A stretch of 64,000 nucleotides of DNA from Lucinisca nassula (GCA_963580285.1 OY757015.1:128804188-128868187); one strand, 5' to 3'; numbered from the stretch's first letter, positions 9,713 through 21,239 are shown. Translations and numbers: made by a program. The notes: generated by a model not told the origin, from the sequence alone.

Positions 9713-11491
9713 ACTGGGGTTGGTAACTCGAAGCTCTCTTAAGGCTTACGACGACCTTAAGTATATCTTAGTCACCTCGTAGCGATTAGTGTGAGTAACT
9801 CGAAAGTAACGTAATTTATGGAGACAACTTAACCATATCGTAACGTTACGGGCAACTCAGGCACTCCGTAACCTCATCTTAACTATTGCGAAAGAAACAG
9901 ACACTACATAGAAGCATAAGAAAAGAAGTTGTACATCTATTCAATTTTTTTCTCGGCACACAGGTTTTTTTTAAGTAATGCTATGCGAAACATGTATTGT
10001 ATGGTATTGTATTAAGGCAGATATATGCTATATTTAGCAGAATTACCCTTATTAAAATACATGTAAACAAAGCTCTATACATCTCCGATAAACATGTATA
10101 TATGTAGTACGTAATTATTATGTACAAGCTGTGTATTTATGTGTGTAATAGTCATGTCAAAAAAGGAAGAAAAGAAGAAGAAAAAATTAAGGTAAAAGAT
10201 AGTATAGCCTGTACAATATGTGTACTACTGACCACAATCGTCTTATTTTGAGAAATAGCGATCATGACTGCTCACTTCCTATTTCCGCTTCCTATTTCTC
10301 GCTTCCTACTTCACACAAGAAAGTTTTCATGTAATGATAGCGATCAAAAAAAGATTCTCAAGTACCATGGGATTCCCCGCGTGGGAATTCTGTTATTCAA
10401 AACCTTCCTCGAGACACCATGTTTTAATCCCATATTGTGTCTCACACGTGGGGGAAGGGGGGCGTGTTGTTTTTGAGAAATAGCAGTCATGACTGCTCAC
10501 TTCCTATTTCCTATTTCTACTTCCTATTTCTCGCTTCCTACTTCACACCTTTTTCGCGCACAAGTAAGTTTTCATGTAATGATAGCGATCAAAAAAGTTT
10601 CTCAAGGGACCAATTAATTCCTCGCGTGGGGATTTTGTTATTCAAAACCTTCCACAACACCCTGATTTAATCCCATATTGTGTCTCACACGTGGGGGATG
10701 GTGTGTTGGTGTGGGTGTGTGGGGGGCGTATACTACAGATAAAAAAATTGTAATGGGAGAAAATTCTTGGTTAGGTGGGAAAGCAAACATGTGTTACAGT
10801 GAAGAAGTTTCTATATTGTACGCCCTGTTCTGAGGACTGCTGTACAGGAACCGCAGATCAGACTGCATTTAAAGATTCGGCTGTATACACGATTCACCAA
10901 AGCAAAGATCCGCGCCCACTGGGGGCTGCATGACAACTCTGCAGAAAAGCGGTCAGTAGCTGAACATGACTGATATAGTGTTGACTGGGACCTTAAATCT
11001 CAAAGCAACGACACTTTCTTTAAGACACTTTCAAGTAATTGATGCTAATATGAGCTCAGGCACGGTAAATCAGTGGGAAATGCAGAGAAGGGGTCGCCAA
11101 TTGTGTCATTGTTTCTCATCCCATAGTTTATTTAGAACCTTGCCTATAATGATACCGCTACCCAAGCCTTTTTGGCAGAAAAGGCTCCAACAAGGCTGCC
11201 TTGTTGTTAAACAAAATCCCGGTATTACCATTTATAGTAAGATGTTAAGCGTTATTTTATTTTGCTATGCCCTGGCTTACAAAAGTTTCCGAAGAGCGCT
11301 TTGCACGAGATAAAAATTACACAGGTAAATCGTAAGTGGTAAGATGATCGTAACTTTATGGAAACGATACGACAGGTTTTCAGTTACCGGCATAACGAGA
11401 CCATAAATTTTACGGTGGTCACCTTAAGTATGTCTTAAGTACATCTTAAGTTGATATATTTACGATGGCTTCGAGTTACCAACCCCTGGTC
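9713..11491. mobile_element. Candidate non-autonomous TIR element, 1.8 kb
   Basis: The left end GGGGTTGGTAACTCGAAG (about 9717-9734) is complemented at the right by CTTCGAGTTACCAACCCC (about 11468-11487). Both ends continue into CTTAAG-rich, diverged inverted repeats: 'ACCTTAAGTATATCTTAG' left, 'CACCTTAAGTATGTCTTAAG' right. No transposase is seen inside. The interior holds a duplicated 230-bp block, a decayed SINE-B (about 10908-11010) and AT-rich sequence. The superfamily is unknown. Confidence 0.6.
10248..10712 (+). repeat. Tandem duplication, two units of about 230 bp
   Basis: Units start at TTGAGAAATAGC (10248 and 10470) and share CATGACTGCTCACTTCC, GTTTTCATGTAATGATAGCG and ATTGTGTCTCACACGTGGGG in order. 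They differ by small indels. Overlapping open frames here (10264-10670) arise from the duplication and show no domain. Confidence 0.85.
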
Positions 11492-11518
11492 TATTGCATT
11501 TAATCTCTGTCATTTTAA

Positions 11519-11628
11519 GGAGTGAGTGTTTAAGTTTTACGTCTCACTACCAGCTAAGGTCATATGGAGACGTGACCTCGGTTTAAAGACTCATCCGAAA
11601 GTCTGTACAAGGCGAGTAGCATAACCAC
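11519..11628 (-). mobile_element. SINE-A copy with deleted B-box region
   Basis: The reverse complement contains the head TGTGGTTATGCTACTCGCC, then jumps directly to CAGACTTTCGGATGAGTC, and ends GTGAGACGTAAAACTTAAAC plus ACTC. The deletion removed the B box, so it could not be transcribed from its internal promoter. Confidence 0.8.
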
Positions 11629-11630
11629 AC

Positions 11631-12826
11631 ATCACGAAAACACGCCTATATAATTTTGACCCCCTTGAACCCCACTTTATATTGTAAAACTGGGGTTTAC
11701 AGGGGTCTGTCTGTCTATCCTTCCACATTTTTTAAGTTTTTTTTTTTCTTAATAACTTACAAACCGTCAGATGCATCAAGTTCAAACTTTAAATATAAGG
11801 TCACAATATGATTACACAATTTCATAGCACGTTACGTAATCTTAGCTACAATACTGTCAGAGTTATGGCCCTTTGAAAAACTTAAAAATGTCCACATTTT
11901 TCATGTTTTGTCTTAATAACTTACAAATCGTCAAACCTATCAACTTCAAACTTTAGATATATGGTCTCATTATCATTACACAATTTTATGGCAAGATACG
12001 TAACTGTAGCTTCAATACTCTCAGAGTTATGGCCCTTTGAAAAAGTTAAAATTTCAGCTTTTTCTGTCTTTTTTCATCTTTATTTTAAAACCGCTATAGA
12101 TATTCAAATGCAACTTCTTTTAGTTATTGACAGTTGCCCTATAGTAATGCCCTGTCTGTCCGTCCGTCCGTCTGTCCGTCCATCTGTTTGTCCATCTGAC
12201 CATCTGTCCATCAACATTTTTAATGTCTTTTTTCTTTATAACTTACAAACCATAAAACGCATCATTTTCAACCTTTAAACGTAAGATCACAACAACATTA
12301 AACAATTTCATGGCAAGTTAATTAACTCTAGCTATTATACTCTGGTAGTTATTGCCTTTTAAAAACCAGCTTTTTTCGTCTTTTGTTTTCATCTTAATTT
12401 CAAAACCAATATAGATATCCAAATGAAAATGAAGCTGAAGTTATTGGCAGTTGCCATATAGTAATACCCTTTTGTTTTTTATTCCTAACTTACAAACCGT
12501 CAAATGCATCAACTTCAAACATTAGGTATTATGTCACAATATCATTACACAATTACATGGCAAGTTACGTAACTCTAGCTAAAATACTGTAAGAGTTATG
12601 GCCCTTTGAAAAAAACTCCTCTGATGGCACTGCCGGGGCCCTAGTCAGTTTCACACTGACAGCTCTAGTGTTTTCTTATTTCTGCTCTATGGGGCGGTTC
12701 TAACGAGTACCCACAATCTGTATTTTGAGCAGAAATTTTAAAAAATATCACAATTTTTCATCTTAAAAAACATCCTTTCTTCGGCGATAAAGTTTACAAT
12801 GTATTTGTATAGGCTTGTTTCGTAAT
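11631..12826 (+). mobile_element. MITE-1 copy split by repeat insertion
   Basis: Left arm 11631-11722 (ATCACGAAAACACGCCTA ... GGGGTTTACAGGGG). Right arm about 12657-12826 (GGCGGTTCTAACGAGTACCC ... GTATAGGCTTGTTTCGTAAT). The two halves together make one element of about 265 bp, and the 930 bp between them is a foreign degenerate tandem repeat. Confidence 0.8.
11722..12650 (+). repeat. Degenerate tandem repeat ('AGTTATGGCCCTTTGAAAA' units)
   Basis: Four diverged units of about 150-170 bp, each with TAACTTACAAA, CATCAA(G/C)TTCAAAC, ATTACACAATTTCATGG and GAGTTATGGCCCTTTGAAAA. A TCCGTCCGTCCGTCTG tract lies at about 12150-12210. It is noncoding. A related block with different unit sequence is at 46385-47680. 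Confidence 0.8.
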
Positions 12827-13234
12827 GTACACCACGGAGGCGTCTTTCACTTTCAGGAAAACCTGCCTGAATATAACACGATGCTTTTCATAATCTGCTG
12901 ATAACGACGATGCAAAGCTTTAAATTCGCATTTTTCTGTTTGCAACAATGAAGGAGGTATCGGATCCGAAATGCCTTTCAAGCAAATGAAACATCTCTGT
13001 CTTCCCAGAAGTGGCGTTTAAAAGTCATGAAGTCACGTGTCACCTTTGTAATTTTTGGCTCGATTGTATATGAATTGGCCGCAAGCAACTCTTCAGGGAC
13101 TCTCGCTGTTTTGTAGGAAATCCAGGTAACTTATTTATAGAAAAATAACAGAGTTATCTTCATCGCAGTGAGGTCGGTGCGTTGCGTAATAGGGTTATCT
13201 ATAGAATCTGGGCTGGAATGATGGGTTGGGCTTG

Positions 13235-14115
13235 GCAAACAGTGTAGGCCAAGATCTGACGCCACAAGACGCGGCGTTTGAGTTCTTGGTTAGACTAACT
13301 GTTAGAGTCTAAATGTTGGTTTTCTTTAGATCCATCATTTCATGGTACTATCGAGTCCTCACCGTTGTTTCATTTCTGTGGTTGTTTGATTTTTTGTGTT
13401 CTCGGAGATGTTGCACCAGGAGTTAGGAGGCCTTCATGATGACTGAACAAACTATGTGTCTTAATCGCAACGGAAGTTATACGAGGGTTGCAGCCGCGCA
13501 CAATCAATTTAAGACCCACCCCCACAACCCACACACACCTCCTTCCATTGAAATTCTTTTCACTGGCTGTTCAAGGGTGGTTCTTCTGTCGCCGTTTATT
13601 TTTGTTATAGTTCGTCTTTGAATGTGTGTATCGCTTATATCTTTTTTTATTTTGGATATATTTAGCCAGTTCATTACGATAACACACCCGTGCGATAAAG
13701 TGCATTTTTCACATCTCCAGAAGTACCAATTTTCGGATGAAAGTCCATGATATTTTTCTTATATATACGGCAAACATAGGTTGTATGTGCTCGTTAGAAC
13801 CGCCTGATTGAGGCGGTTCTAACGAGTACCCACAACCTATGCTTTGGAGCAAAACTAAGAAAAATAATATATAGCCCCCGTAAACCCCAGTTTTCTCTAT
13901 ATAAAGTAGGGTATAGTTGGGGGGGGGTCTTCATTTCGCGGATTTGTTCACGTGATGTGGCCTATTTTGTGGGAAAGTAACTGTTCTTTTGGCTTTCTGC
14001 TAAGGGTGCTTCTATTAGGGTTTATGTTTTTCATGTTTGTGCCTCTTTCCTTTTGGTGTCTCTGATGGGTGATTTGCGTTAATTGTATCGATTCCTGATC
14101 ATTGCCTTCACTTCT
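13235..14115 (+). mobile_element. PLE 3' terminal-region fragment interrupted by MITE-1b
   Basis: 13300-13672 matches the PLE sequence downstream of the RT (TGTTGGTTTTCTTT, GGAGATGTTGCACCAGGAGTTAGG, GACTGAACAAAC). After the MITE it resumes at 13957 with GGCCTATTTTGTGGGAAAG and runs to TATCGATTCCTGATCATTGCC. No RT is present. The first 60 bases are a hairpin-repeat fragment (AACAGTGTAGGCCAAGATCTGACGCC). Confidence 0.8.
13673..13956 (+). mobile_element. MITE-1b, complete copy inside PLE fragment
   Basis: Left end ATTACGATAACACACCCGTG, right end ACTTGTTCACGTGA-type (here GATTTGTTCACGTGAT). The central hairpin GCTCGTTAGAACCGCC...GGCGGTTCTAACGAG is shared with MITE-1, but the outer arms differ. 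Confidence 0.85.
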
Positions 14116-14387
14116 TTTTTTCCTGTCAGTCTCAGGCTGGATTTTTAAAAGACCAATTCCTTTCAATATTGCGTACAATGAAGACTGATTAGACTGCTGA
14201 GATGCACTGCCTGATCTGGATAGTCGCTGGGTGCACATTCTCGAATACAATATTTCGCTTGGCGACCCAAATAGGCATTACGGGATGCAGTTATCTTCTT
14301 TACAAACGGAATGAAGGATTTCTACATTATTCTTGACTATGCAGATATGTGTTGAAATTCAGGCAGGCGCCAGGCTTGTTTTGCCAC

Positions 14388-14605
14388 GAAGGCTGTGTGT
14401 TTTTATTTTCTTTGAGTGTGTGTATCGCTTTTATCTTTACTGTTTTGGATTGACAACTGGCCATTATGCGGGAAAGTAACTGTCCTTGTTGGAGTTTCCA
14501 TTTGGGTCTAGATATTTCATGTTCGTCTTTCTATCTCTTGGGTGTTTCTGAATGGTGTTGTGGATTAATTGTATCGATTCCTGATCATTGCCTACACTTC
14601 CACTC
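14388..14605 (+). mobile_element. PLE terminal-region fragment
   Basis: A second, more diverged copy of the block GTGTGTATCGCTT ... GGGAAAGTAACTGTCC ... TTGTATCGATTCCTGATC. 14116-14387 and 14606-15094 hold no feature I recognise apart from a short GAGAAAGAGA purine tract near 14800. Confidence 0.7.
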
Positions 14606-15094
14606 TACAACAAGTTTTCGAGCATTAAAGTTCGGCGATTAGTAAAATTAAAATAAATAATAAAGGTCAATGGTCAGAGGCATAAGGCGATGTTGATAAT
14701 ACGCGTATGAATCCCCTCTATTGCCATGTTAGAATTGATTGATTGTGTTGTGGTTTATCGACACGTCTACCACGTCATGTGAGACATTTTATCGGCTTCT
14801 AGAGAAAGAGAGAAAGAGATAGATAAAAGAGCAGTTGAGAGAGAAGGAACAAGGGCGTAGAGGAACGTGATTGAAAGAGAATAATCAGAAATAAGAGGGT
14901 CATGGTAGTCAGCGATCCCTTACTAAGCCCAAGATGTTTCATAGCTTATGAAAGTAGTGGAGTCACTATCTTAAGGAGAGGTGGAATACACATTTTGTTC
15001 TTGCTTTAGATTTGCGCGCAATCTTTTTCATTTGAGTGAAACCATTTGAACGGTATTAGAAGACCATTTCTGTTGATTAAAGTTTTTATTTGTT

Positions 15095-15775
15095 TTTCTA
15101 CTTTTAGCCACGGGTGGCCATTTCGTTGAGTGGTAGTGCATCCCTCTGAAATTATTTTGTGATATTATTTAATCCTTTTAGCAATTTGGTAAATGGGCAT
15201 CTGAGGAATATTTAATCTGTGATATTATTTCGAAATTGGGCCCATTACCTAGGAGGAGATGTTTTTTAAATGTTTTACTATTTTTGCTCTGGTGGCCAGT
15301 TTGTTTAGCGGAATAGACCAATTGTTTGCAGTTTTGGTAAAGAGTCATAAGAGAACCATTTCCATGAATTTATTTTGAAATCGGGCCATTCAACTAGGTG
15401 TAGATTTCTATTTTAGCTCTGGCGGCCACCTTATTCAGCCGAGCGGAACAATTTTAGCAAATTGTGTACAAGGACATAAGAGGAGTATTTCTGCGAAAGT
15501 ATTTTGAATTTCGGCCATTTCGTTGGAGAAAATGTCATTTAATGTTGTTGGTTTTTTTTTTCTCTATTTTACGTTCGTATGGCTATTTTGTCCAGTGCAG
15601 CGGATAAATTTTATATATTTTGGTAAATGGTCATAGTAAGATCGAACACCATTTTTTTAGTTGAGCGAAAACATTTTCGCAAATTTGATGGCAGCTCCCC
15701 CAAGAATCATTCCCGCGAAATAATTTTGAAATCATACCACTAATTTTGTGAGTAAGTACTTGACCGACCGTTTCT
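15095..15775 (+). repeat. Degenerate tandem repeat R1 ('GGTGGCCATTTTGTT' units)
   Basis: Three to four diverged units of about 150-170 bp, each with GGTGGCCA-TTT-GTT, AATTTTAGCAA, TTTGGTAA-GGTCATA and TTTTGAAAT-GGCCATT. The same family recurs at 26130, 30478, 35010, 36350, 37000, 38003 and 38690. It is noncoding. Confidence 0.75.
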
Positions 15776-15784
15776 TTCTTTCTT

Positions 15785-15911
15785 TATTTATATTTTTCTA
15801 GGCGTTAGTTATTCTATATATACTTATTCAATTAATTGATTAATAGAATAGTCATAAAAAGGCCTATATTTAAAATCAGTATTATATTGGACTCTTCCGG
15901 TAGGAGGTGTC
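15785..15911 (+). repeat. Dispersed repeat X, left of PLE insertion
   Basis: Matches the reverse complement of about 25230-25335 (TTTTCTAGGCGTTA, TTCTATATATACTTATTCAATTA, AATAGAATAGTC, GGACTCTTCCG). It continues across the PLE at 19218-19610. Confidence 0.8.
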
Positions 15912-16023
15912 TCACGGCACCAGGAAAAATGGTAACTTTAAACGTAAATCACGTGCGTTTAAACGAAACAATACTAGACTGAAGTGACTGTCAATTATAT
16001 TATTAAATCATGGACGCCACTCT

Positions 16024-16713
16024 ATGCTTTCATTTTTAAGTTCATTACCCGTTTCTGTTTTACGTCTTCTGGACACCGAGGCGAATAAATTCTACGATAG
16101 TTCTCATCAGTTATATGATGCGGCTCTCTTAACTAGAGGCTATACTCAGCATACTCTCCGTCCTTACATTGATTCTGAAATTAATCATAAACGCCATTTC
16201 TTCAAAATATCCTTCATTAATAAGGGTATGGATTTTATAGATTTGCCCAGTATCTTCCGTGACAGATCGGTACTTTCTTCCATTCCTGCTTATTTTCATA
16301 ATACTGAAACACCTATAATTTGCTATAAATATAACAAACCTGTCAGATCTATCATTTTTAATTTCAATAAACTTGTTTCAGATCTTGATATTGATACTAA
16401 TACTCCTGATTCATGTGATTGTAAAAACTCAAAGTATTGCTATCCTTCTGCTGGTCATGTAATTACTGGCAATATGAAAATTATTCCTGATTCTAGGATA
16501 AGGAATATAATTTCTAAAGGACCGAAATATCGGTTTCCTTCTAAAATTGATTTCAGTAAATGTAGAGATGAAATCGCTGTTTCATTGAATGAATTCGGTA
16601 ATCGATGGTGTAAGCGAGAGTATGTTGAGCATAAAGCCCTTAAGGACTGGAAACTTAGCATTTTAAAACTAGTGAATAAACGCATTTCTTTCTACTCTCA
16701 AAATACTAACTAA
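16024..16713 (+). pseudogene. PLE N-terminal coding segment with Cys motif
   Basis: 229 codons from ATG to an in-frame TAA (16711-16713). Translation continues in the same frame with PLE-like protein (APADKAANN at 16786-16812, LPTLYWLPKLHKKPYK up to 17030), interrupted again by TGA at 16828. The TAA is therefore probably a mutation, not the real end. A compact motif C131-x-C133-x5-C139-Y followed by AGHVITG is conserved with similar proteins of animal PLEs as I recall them and may bind metal or nucleic acid. The start chosen is simply the first ATG; the true start could be elsewhere. Confidence 0.75.
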
Positions 16714-17032
16714 TTACCTCCTAAGCCCAAGACGTCTTTACGTCATCTTAAACTAGGTATTCAAGAATTTCATAAGAAGGTTGTTTTGGCCCCTGCAGAC
16801 AAGGCCGCTAACAACGTCTTCGTTGTGTGACGGCTCCACTATGTTAACACGCTTAAGGAGGAGCTTTGTGGTACTAAGGCCTATGAACTTCAGCCTTTAG
16901 CTGAAGAGAGAGCTATAGTAGATAAACATGTTTGTCTTTCAGCCACCAAGTTTGCTGTGTGTGTTAACGAAGGCCAAGACAAGCTTCCTACGCTATACTG
17001 GTTACCAAAACTTCATAAAAAACCTTACAAAG

Positions 17033-17344
17033 TAGAAGTAAAACAAAGATCAGGAATTGATACAATTAACTTACTCCACCCATAAAAGACACCAAAGGGA
17101 AAGAAATACAAACATTAAGCGACCAGACCATAATGGAAACCTAAACAAAGGAAGGCCACAAGGACAGTTACTTTCCCACAAAATGGCCATATGGTCATCC
17201 GAAACTAAAAGACACAAGTGATACACACAGTAAGTAACAAACAACAACATAAAATAAATCGCCACAGAAGAGCCGCCTTGGAACGGTCAGTGGAAGATTT
17301 CCACTGGGGGGCTTAAATCGATTTTACGTGGCCACAATCCTCGC
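17033..17344 (-). mobile_element. Solo PLE terminal region nested in the PLE RT gene
   Basis: A reverse-oriented 312-bp terminal-region fragment splits the coding sequence between HKKPYK and ARFIANSSS. CCTTACAAAG occurs on both sides (17023-17032 and 17345-17354). The element's own ends in other copies are AAAGTAGAAG and CGCCCTTAC, so the match may be a target duplication or microhomology at the insertion point. Without it the reading frame would rejoin. Confidence 0.8.
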
Positions 17345-17350
17345 CCTTAC

Positions 17351-18652
17351 AAAGCACGGTTTATTGCAAATTCTAGCTCTTGCACTACCACTGAACTTTC
17401 TAAATTATTAACTTCCTATCTTACTGCTATTAAAACGCATGTAATTAAATATTGTGATAAAGTCTTTGAAAGATCAGGAAGAAATCTGTTTTGGTCTATA
17501 AAAAATTCGAATGAGGTTTTAAATAAATTGAAATCTAGACATTTTCGTGCTTCTAGTCTGTCTTCCTACGATTTTTCCACTCTTTACACTACACTTCCTC
17601 ATAATCTTATAAAAGAAAAGCTTAATGATTTAATTGAATGGGTTTTTCACAGAGAAGATTCTCTCTATCTTGCATGTAATGTCAGAAATGCATTTTTCAC
17701 TTCTAAAGAGCATAAGAATTATACACTTTGGTCATGTCAGAAAGTGTGTGATGCCCTCACCTTTCTACTTGACAATATTTATATTAGATTCGGTACTAAG
17801 TTATTTAGACAAATTGTGGGTATTCCGATGGGTACTAATTGCGCACCTCTTGTGGCTGATGTGTTCTTGTATTGTTATGAAAGAGACTTCATTTTGTCGC
17901 TTTCCATTTATAACCAATCTGAAATTATTGAAGCTTTTAGCTCTACTTCTAGATATTTAGATGATTTATTAAATATTGATAATACCTATTTTGATGGTTT
18001 GATCAGTCAGATTTACCCCCTAGAACTTCAGTTAAATAAAGCAAATTCTTCTGATACCGAGGCCCCGTTTTTGGATTTACATCTATCTATTGTAGATGGA
18101 TTTGTTTCGTGCAAAATTTATGATAAACGCGATGACTTTGATTTTGAGATTGTAAATTTTCCTTTTTTGGATGGTGATGTTCCTCGTGCGACATCCTATG
18201 GCGTTTATATTTCGCAATTAATTCGATTTGCCAGAGTGTGTAGTCATGTAACTGACTTCAACACTCGTAATAAATTGTTAACGGCTAAACTCCTTAATCA
18301 GGGTTATCGGTACCATAAACTACGCAAAGCCTTTTCAAAATTTTATAGACGCCATTCTGATTTAATTTCAAAATTCAATATTGGACTTAAATCTCTTCTG
18401 CAACAAGGTCTATCGGAACCCGAATTTTATGGTGACTTAGTATATAAATTCAGAAAAATATATAACCGCAATGACTTCAGCACCCAATTTCGTAAAATCA
18501 TTCTTCGATATAAAAAGATTGGGTACAACATGGATATTATACGACAGACTGCATGCATGGTAGTTAACCCAATCACGGTTGGCAACTTTGCTTCCCTCTT
18601 TAATTGCACGCCGGTGGGTCAGGCCTCAGATTCTATGACGGCTCCAACGTAA
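17351..18652 (+). pseudogene. PLE reverse transcriptase segment
   Basis: 434 uninterrupted codons from the junction with the nested insert (frame open from 17351; first ATG 17528) to TAA at 18650-18652. RT motifs in order: palm motif A region SYDFSTLYTTLP (from about 17567), motif B GIPMGTNCAP (17819-17848), motif C YLDD (17954-17965, the two catalytic aspartates), then EAPFLDLHLS. The C-terminal part, with KLRKAFSKFYRRHSDL, is conserved with copies at 5896-6972 and 50550-52408. It would copy PLE RNA in the nucleus. It cannot be made as one product here because of upstream stops and the nested insertion. Confidence 0.9.
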
Positions 18653-19217
18653 AGTCTTATTGAAAATTAGAGAGATAATGCTGGTTGGTGCCTGATGCTC
18701 TGTCTCTGGTCGGGCTCATCGGAGTCTAACTGTTGGTTTTCTTTTGCTCCAGCATTTCATTGGTTTCTTGCTGTCGAGTCCTCACCGTTGTCTCACCTCT
18801 GTGGTTCTTTGATTTTTGTGTTCACGGAGATGTTGCACTGATGAGTTAGGAGGCCTTCATGCGGACTGAACAAATTATTTGTCTAAATCGCGACGGAAGT
18901 AAGGGCGAGGATTGTGGCCACGTAAAATCGATTTAAGCCCCCATTGGAAATCTTCCACTGACCGTTCCAAGGCGGCTCTTCTGTGGCGATTTATTTATGT
19001 TGTTGTTTGTTACTTACTGTGTGTATCAATTGTGGTTTTTAATTTTGGATGGCCATATGGCCATTTTGTGGGAAAGTAACTGTCCTTATGGCCTTCCTTT
19101 GTTTAGGTTTCCATTATGGTCTGGTCGCTTAATGTTTGTATTTCTTTCCCTTTGGTGTCTTTTATGGGTGGAGTAAGTTAATTGTATCAATTCTTGATCT
19201 TTGTTTTACTTCTACTT

Positions 19218-19610
19218 TGTCATGATTTCATATTCAGAAAAATACCGCAAATGACATATCTATTAAAGGGGATTGTGGACATTTCAATGCATGACTGTTC
19301 GTAAAAGAATTTCGTTTAGAATATTGATGTAAAATGGTGACAAATAAAGTGATTACTTGACTTTAATTATACCTGATACCCCTTCAGAAATATGTGTTAT
19401 GTCTGAAAAAAATGGCGATCCGGCGCGTATCCGGTAAAGTGCTCGTTTGGAGGTACCTCGTGGCTGGAATTACAGCTAGTCGTGTTCTGATAACAGAGGT
19501 TCGTTTTCCCTGTTGTTCATGTAAAACGAATTATTTTGGTGCTCTAAACATAATAATTGCATTTGATATATGGGAATGACTGCAACGTAGTTGACCTATA
19601 TTCTTCAGTT
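19218..19610 (+). repeat. Dispersed repeat X, right of PLE insertion
   Basis: Matches the reverse complement of 24795-25215 (ATTTCATATTCA, CATTTCAATGCATGACTGTTCG, AATGGCGATCCGGC, AACGAATTATTT). The match includes an open frame of 61 codons, but no coding conservation is evident. 19611-20675 is AT-rich with poly-A/T runs and no further feature. Confidence 0.8.
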
Positions 19611-20675
19611 TTTATTATACAATACAACAAATATGCTAAAATGTGTACAATACACAGATAATGAGCAGTGATGCAGTGAAAACGTGTTCCGGACCGAAAT
19701 CAATATATTTTCGCTAGTCAAAAAAAATTCAATAATTAAAGTTTTTTTCTTCTTCTTCTTCATTTGTAAACAATATGAAGTGTTTGTTAATTGCGCATCA
19801 TTCACATGCAGAAAAAATATATTAAACAAGAAAAAAATGAAAAAAAAAACAGTAAATATATAAATAAGACGAAATAAAAATAAATTTATTTCAGCATTAA
19901 ATGTCATTAACAAAAATGTTTTCAGCAGCTCACTTTGACATTCGTCTTAAACCAGTTAAAACCCGGAAATTTCCGATTTAATCCGATAATCGCGTAATAT
20001 GAGAACCGATAGCTATAAATAGATACAATTAGGAGAGTCGGCTAAAAGTACTGAAAATGGCAAGAAAACAACCTGAAAATGACCAACTTTGTTTTTATTT
20101 GATCTTCAATTATTTGATACTGTTGGAAAGAAAAATCATTTTTCCTCTAGAATCTAAAGTCACATTTTTAACAACGTATTTTATATTTAATTATTACAGT
20201 ATAAAAACAGACACCCTCTTGAGTTTTTGCTAATTTTCTATTGAAGTAAACAAGAGGTTCACGAGACGAAGGGTCCTATTTTCATTTCAAAATTGACCAG
20301 TTTAAATTTTATTTAAAAAATATAAAATTATAATCAAAATTAAGATAAAAGATTGAATTTTCATAATTTTCAATCACATGTTCGCTATCTAGTCTAGTAT
20401 TTTTTCAATCATGTCTTAGATTCACATGCCCTATTAATTTCTATACACGTTGTCGCGCGGTTTAAATCGTACACAGGTAAAAGGCGGATTACAATTGTCC
20501 TACATGGACCACGACTCCGTTACTGACACTTGGGTCAGAGGGCCGTGCTTTCGATTCCTCTAGCAACCATTTTTGTGTGCATGAAAACATATAAACGCTT
20601 ATTAGGTAATTATAACTTGCAAGTTTGCAGATTTTTGTGTCAAGAACTGAAATATATATATGTATATATACTGTT

Positions 20676-20808
20676 AAATGAAAAGGTCTTGTTCATTTGT
20701 TCTAAGGGTTCGCTTTCAAATACTGCAGTTTGTTTACCATTTTAAATGAAAAGACCTTGTTCATTTGTTCTAAGGGTTCGCTTTGAAATACTGCAGTCTG
20801 TTAACCAT
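20676..20808 (+). repeat. Tandem duplication of 66 bp
   Basis: TAAATGAAAAGGTCTTG...ACCATTT occurs twice in direct orientation with about 5 differences (20676-20741, 20743-20808). It lies directly upstream of a SINE-C remnant. Confidence 0.9.
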
Positions 20809-20811
20809 TTT

Positions 20812-20962
20812 AGGGTCGAAAATTAACCGGAGTACCCGGAGAACAACCTCCTGGATTTCAATTGCAGAACGACGTCTCACATGTGACCCTAGCCAGACAC
20901 ATCTGTTAGAGACCTAATGAACCTAATGATTAACATTCAGCGCTCTTAGCCACCCCTTCAAG
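20812..20962 (-). mobile_element. SINE-C remnant
   Basis: The reverse complement retains AAGAGCGCTGAATGTTAATC, CACATGTGAGACGTCG and TTCTCCGGGTACTCCGG. Head and tail are partly lost. Confidence 0.75.
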
Positions 20963-21239
20963 TCATTCATTTGTAATCGGATGTGGTCGAAATCTCGAGT
21001 ACCCGGACCAATCCCGGGTTGTGTTTTAGCTCACTATTAAGGGCACGAAACAAGAAAAATTAATGGCTTTAGTTTCGTACTTGTTCATAAAACTAGCATT
21101 ATGGTTAATTGCTTAAATACCCTCGACGAGGCTACTGTAACAAGTGCATGTATCTAATACATAGGTTTCTGAAGAGATAAACTTATAAATGACAGGCATA
21201 TTATATGTTTTATACTGATAAGAATGACCTGAAGACAGA

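Larger units (their letters stand above)
15912..19217 (+). mobile_element. Penelope-like retroelement (PLE), near full length
   Basis: Boundaries come from comparison with an unoccupied paralogous site at about 25.22 kb: flanking repeat X stops at GGACTCTTCCGGTAGGAGG on the left and resumes at GATTTCATATTC on the right, with a short GTGTC/TTGTC direct match. Order: 5' leader, a protein with a Cys motif (from 16024), reverse transcriptase (to 18652), then a 3' terminal region with CTGATGAGTTAGGAGGCC and GGGAAAGTAACTGTCC. No GIY-YIG endonuclease domain is recognisable downstream of the RT. The coding region is broken (see sub-features), so this copy is inactive. Placement in PLE rests on the RT type (GIPMGTNCAP and YLDD) and the long terminal-region copies. 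Confidence 0.85.

Noticed and set aside
18836..18875. CTGATGAG followed by a GC-rich segment and TGAAC in the PLE 3' region, resembling a hammerhead core
   Set aside because: The second core is TGAAC rather than GAAA, stem II would have only 2 pairs, and no cleavage triplet with complementary stem I is present. The same holds for the copies at 6265, 50938 and 35755.
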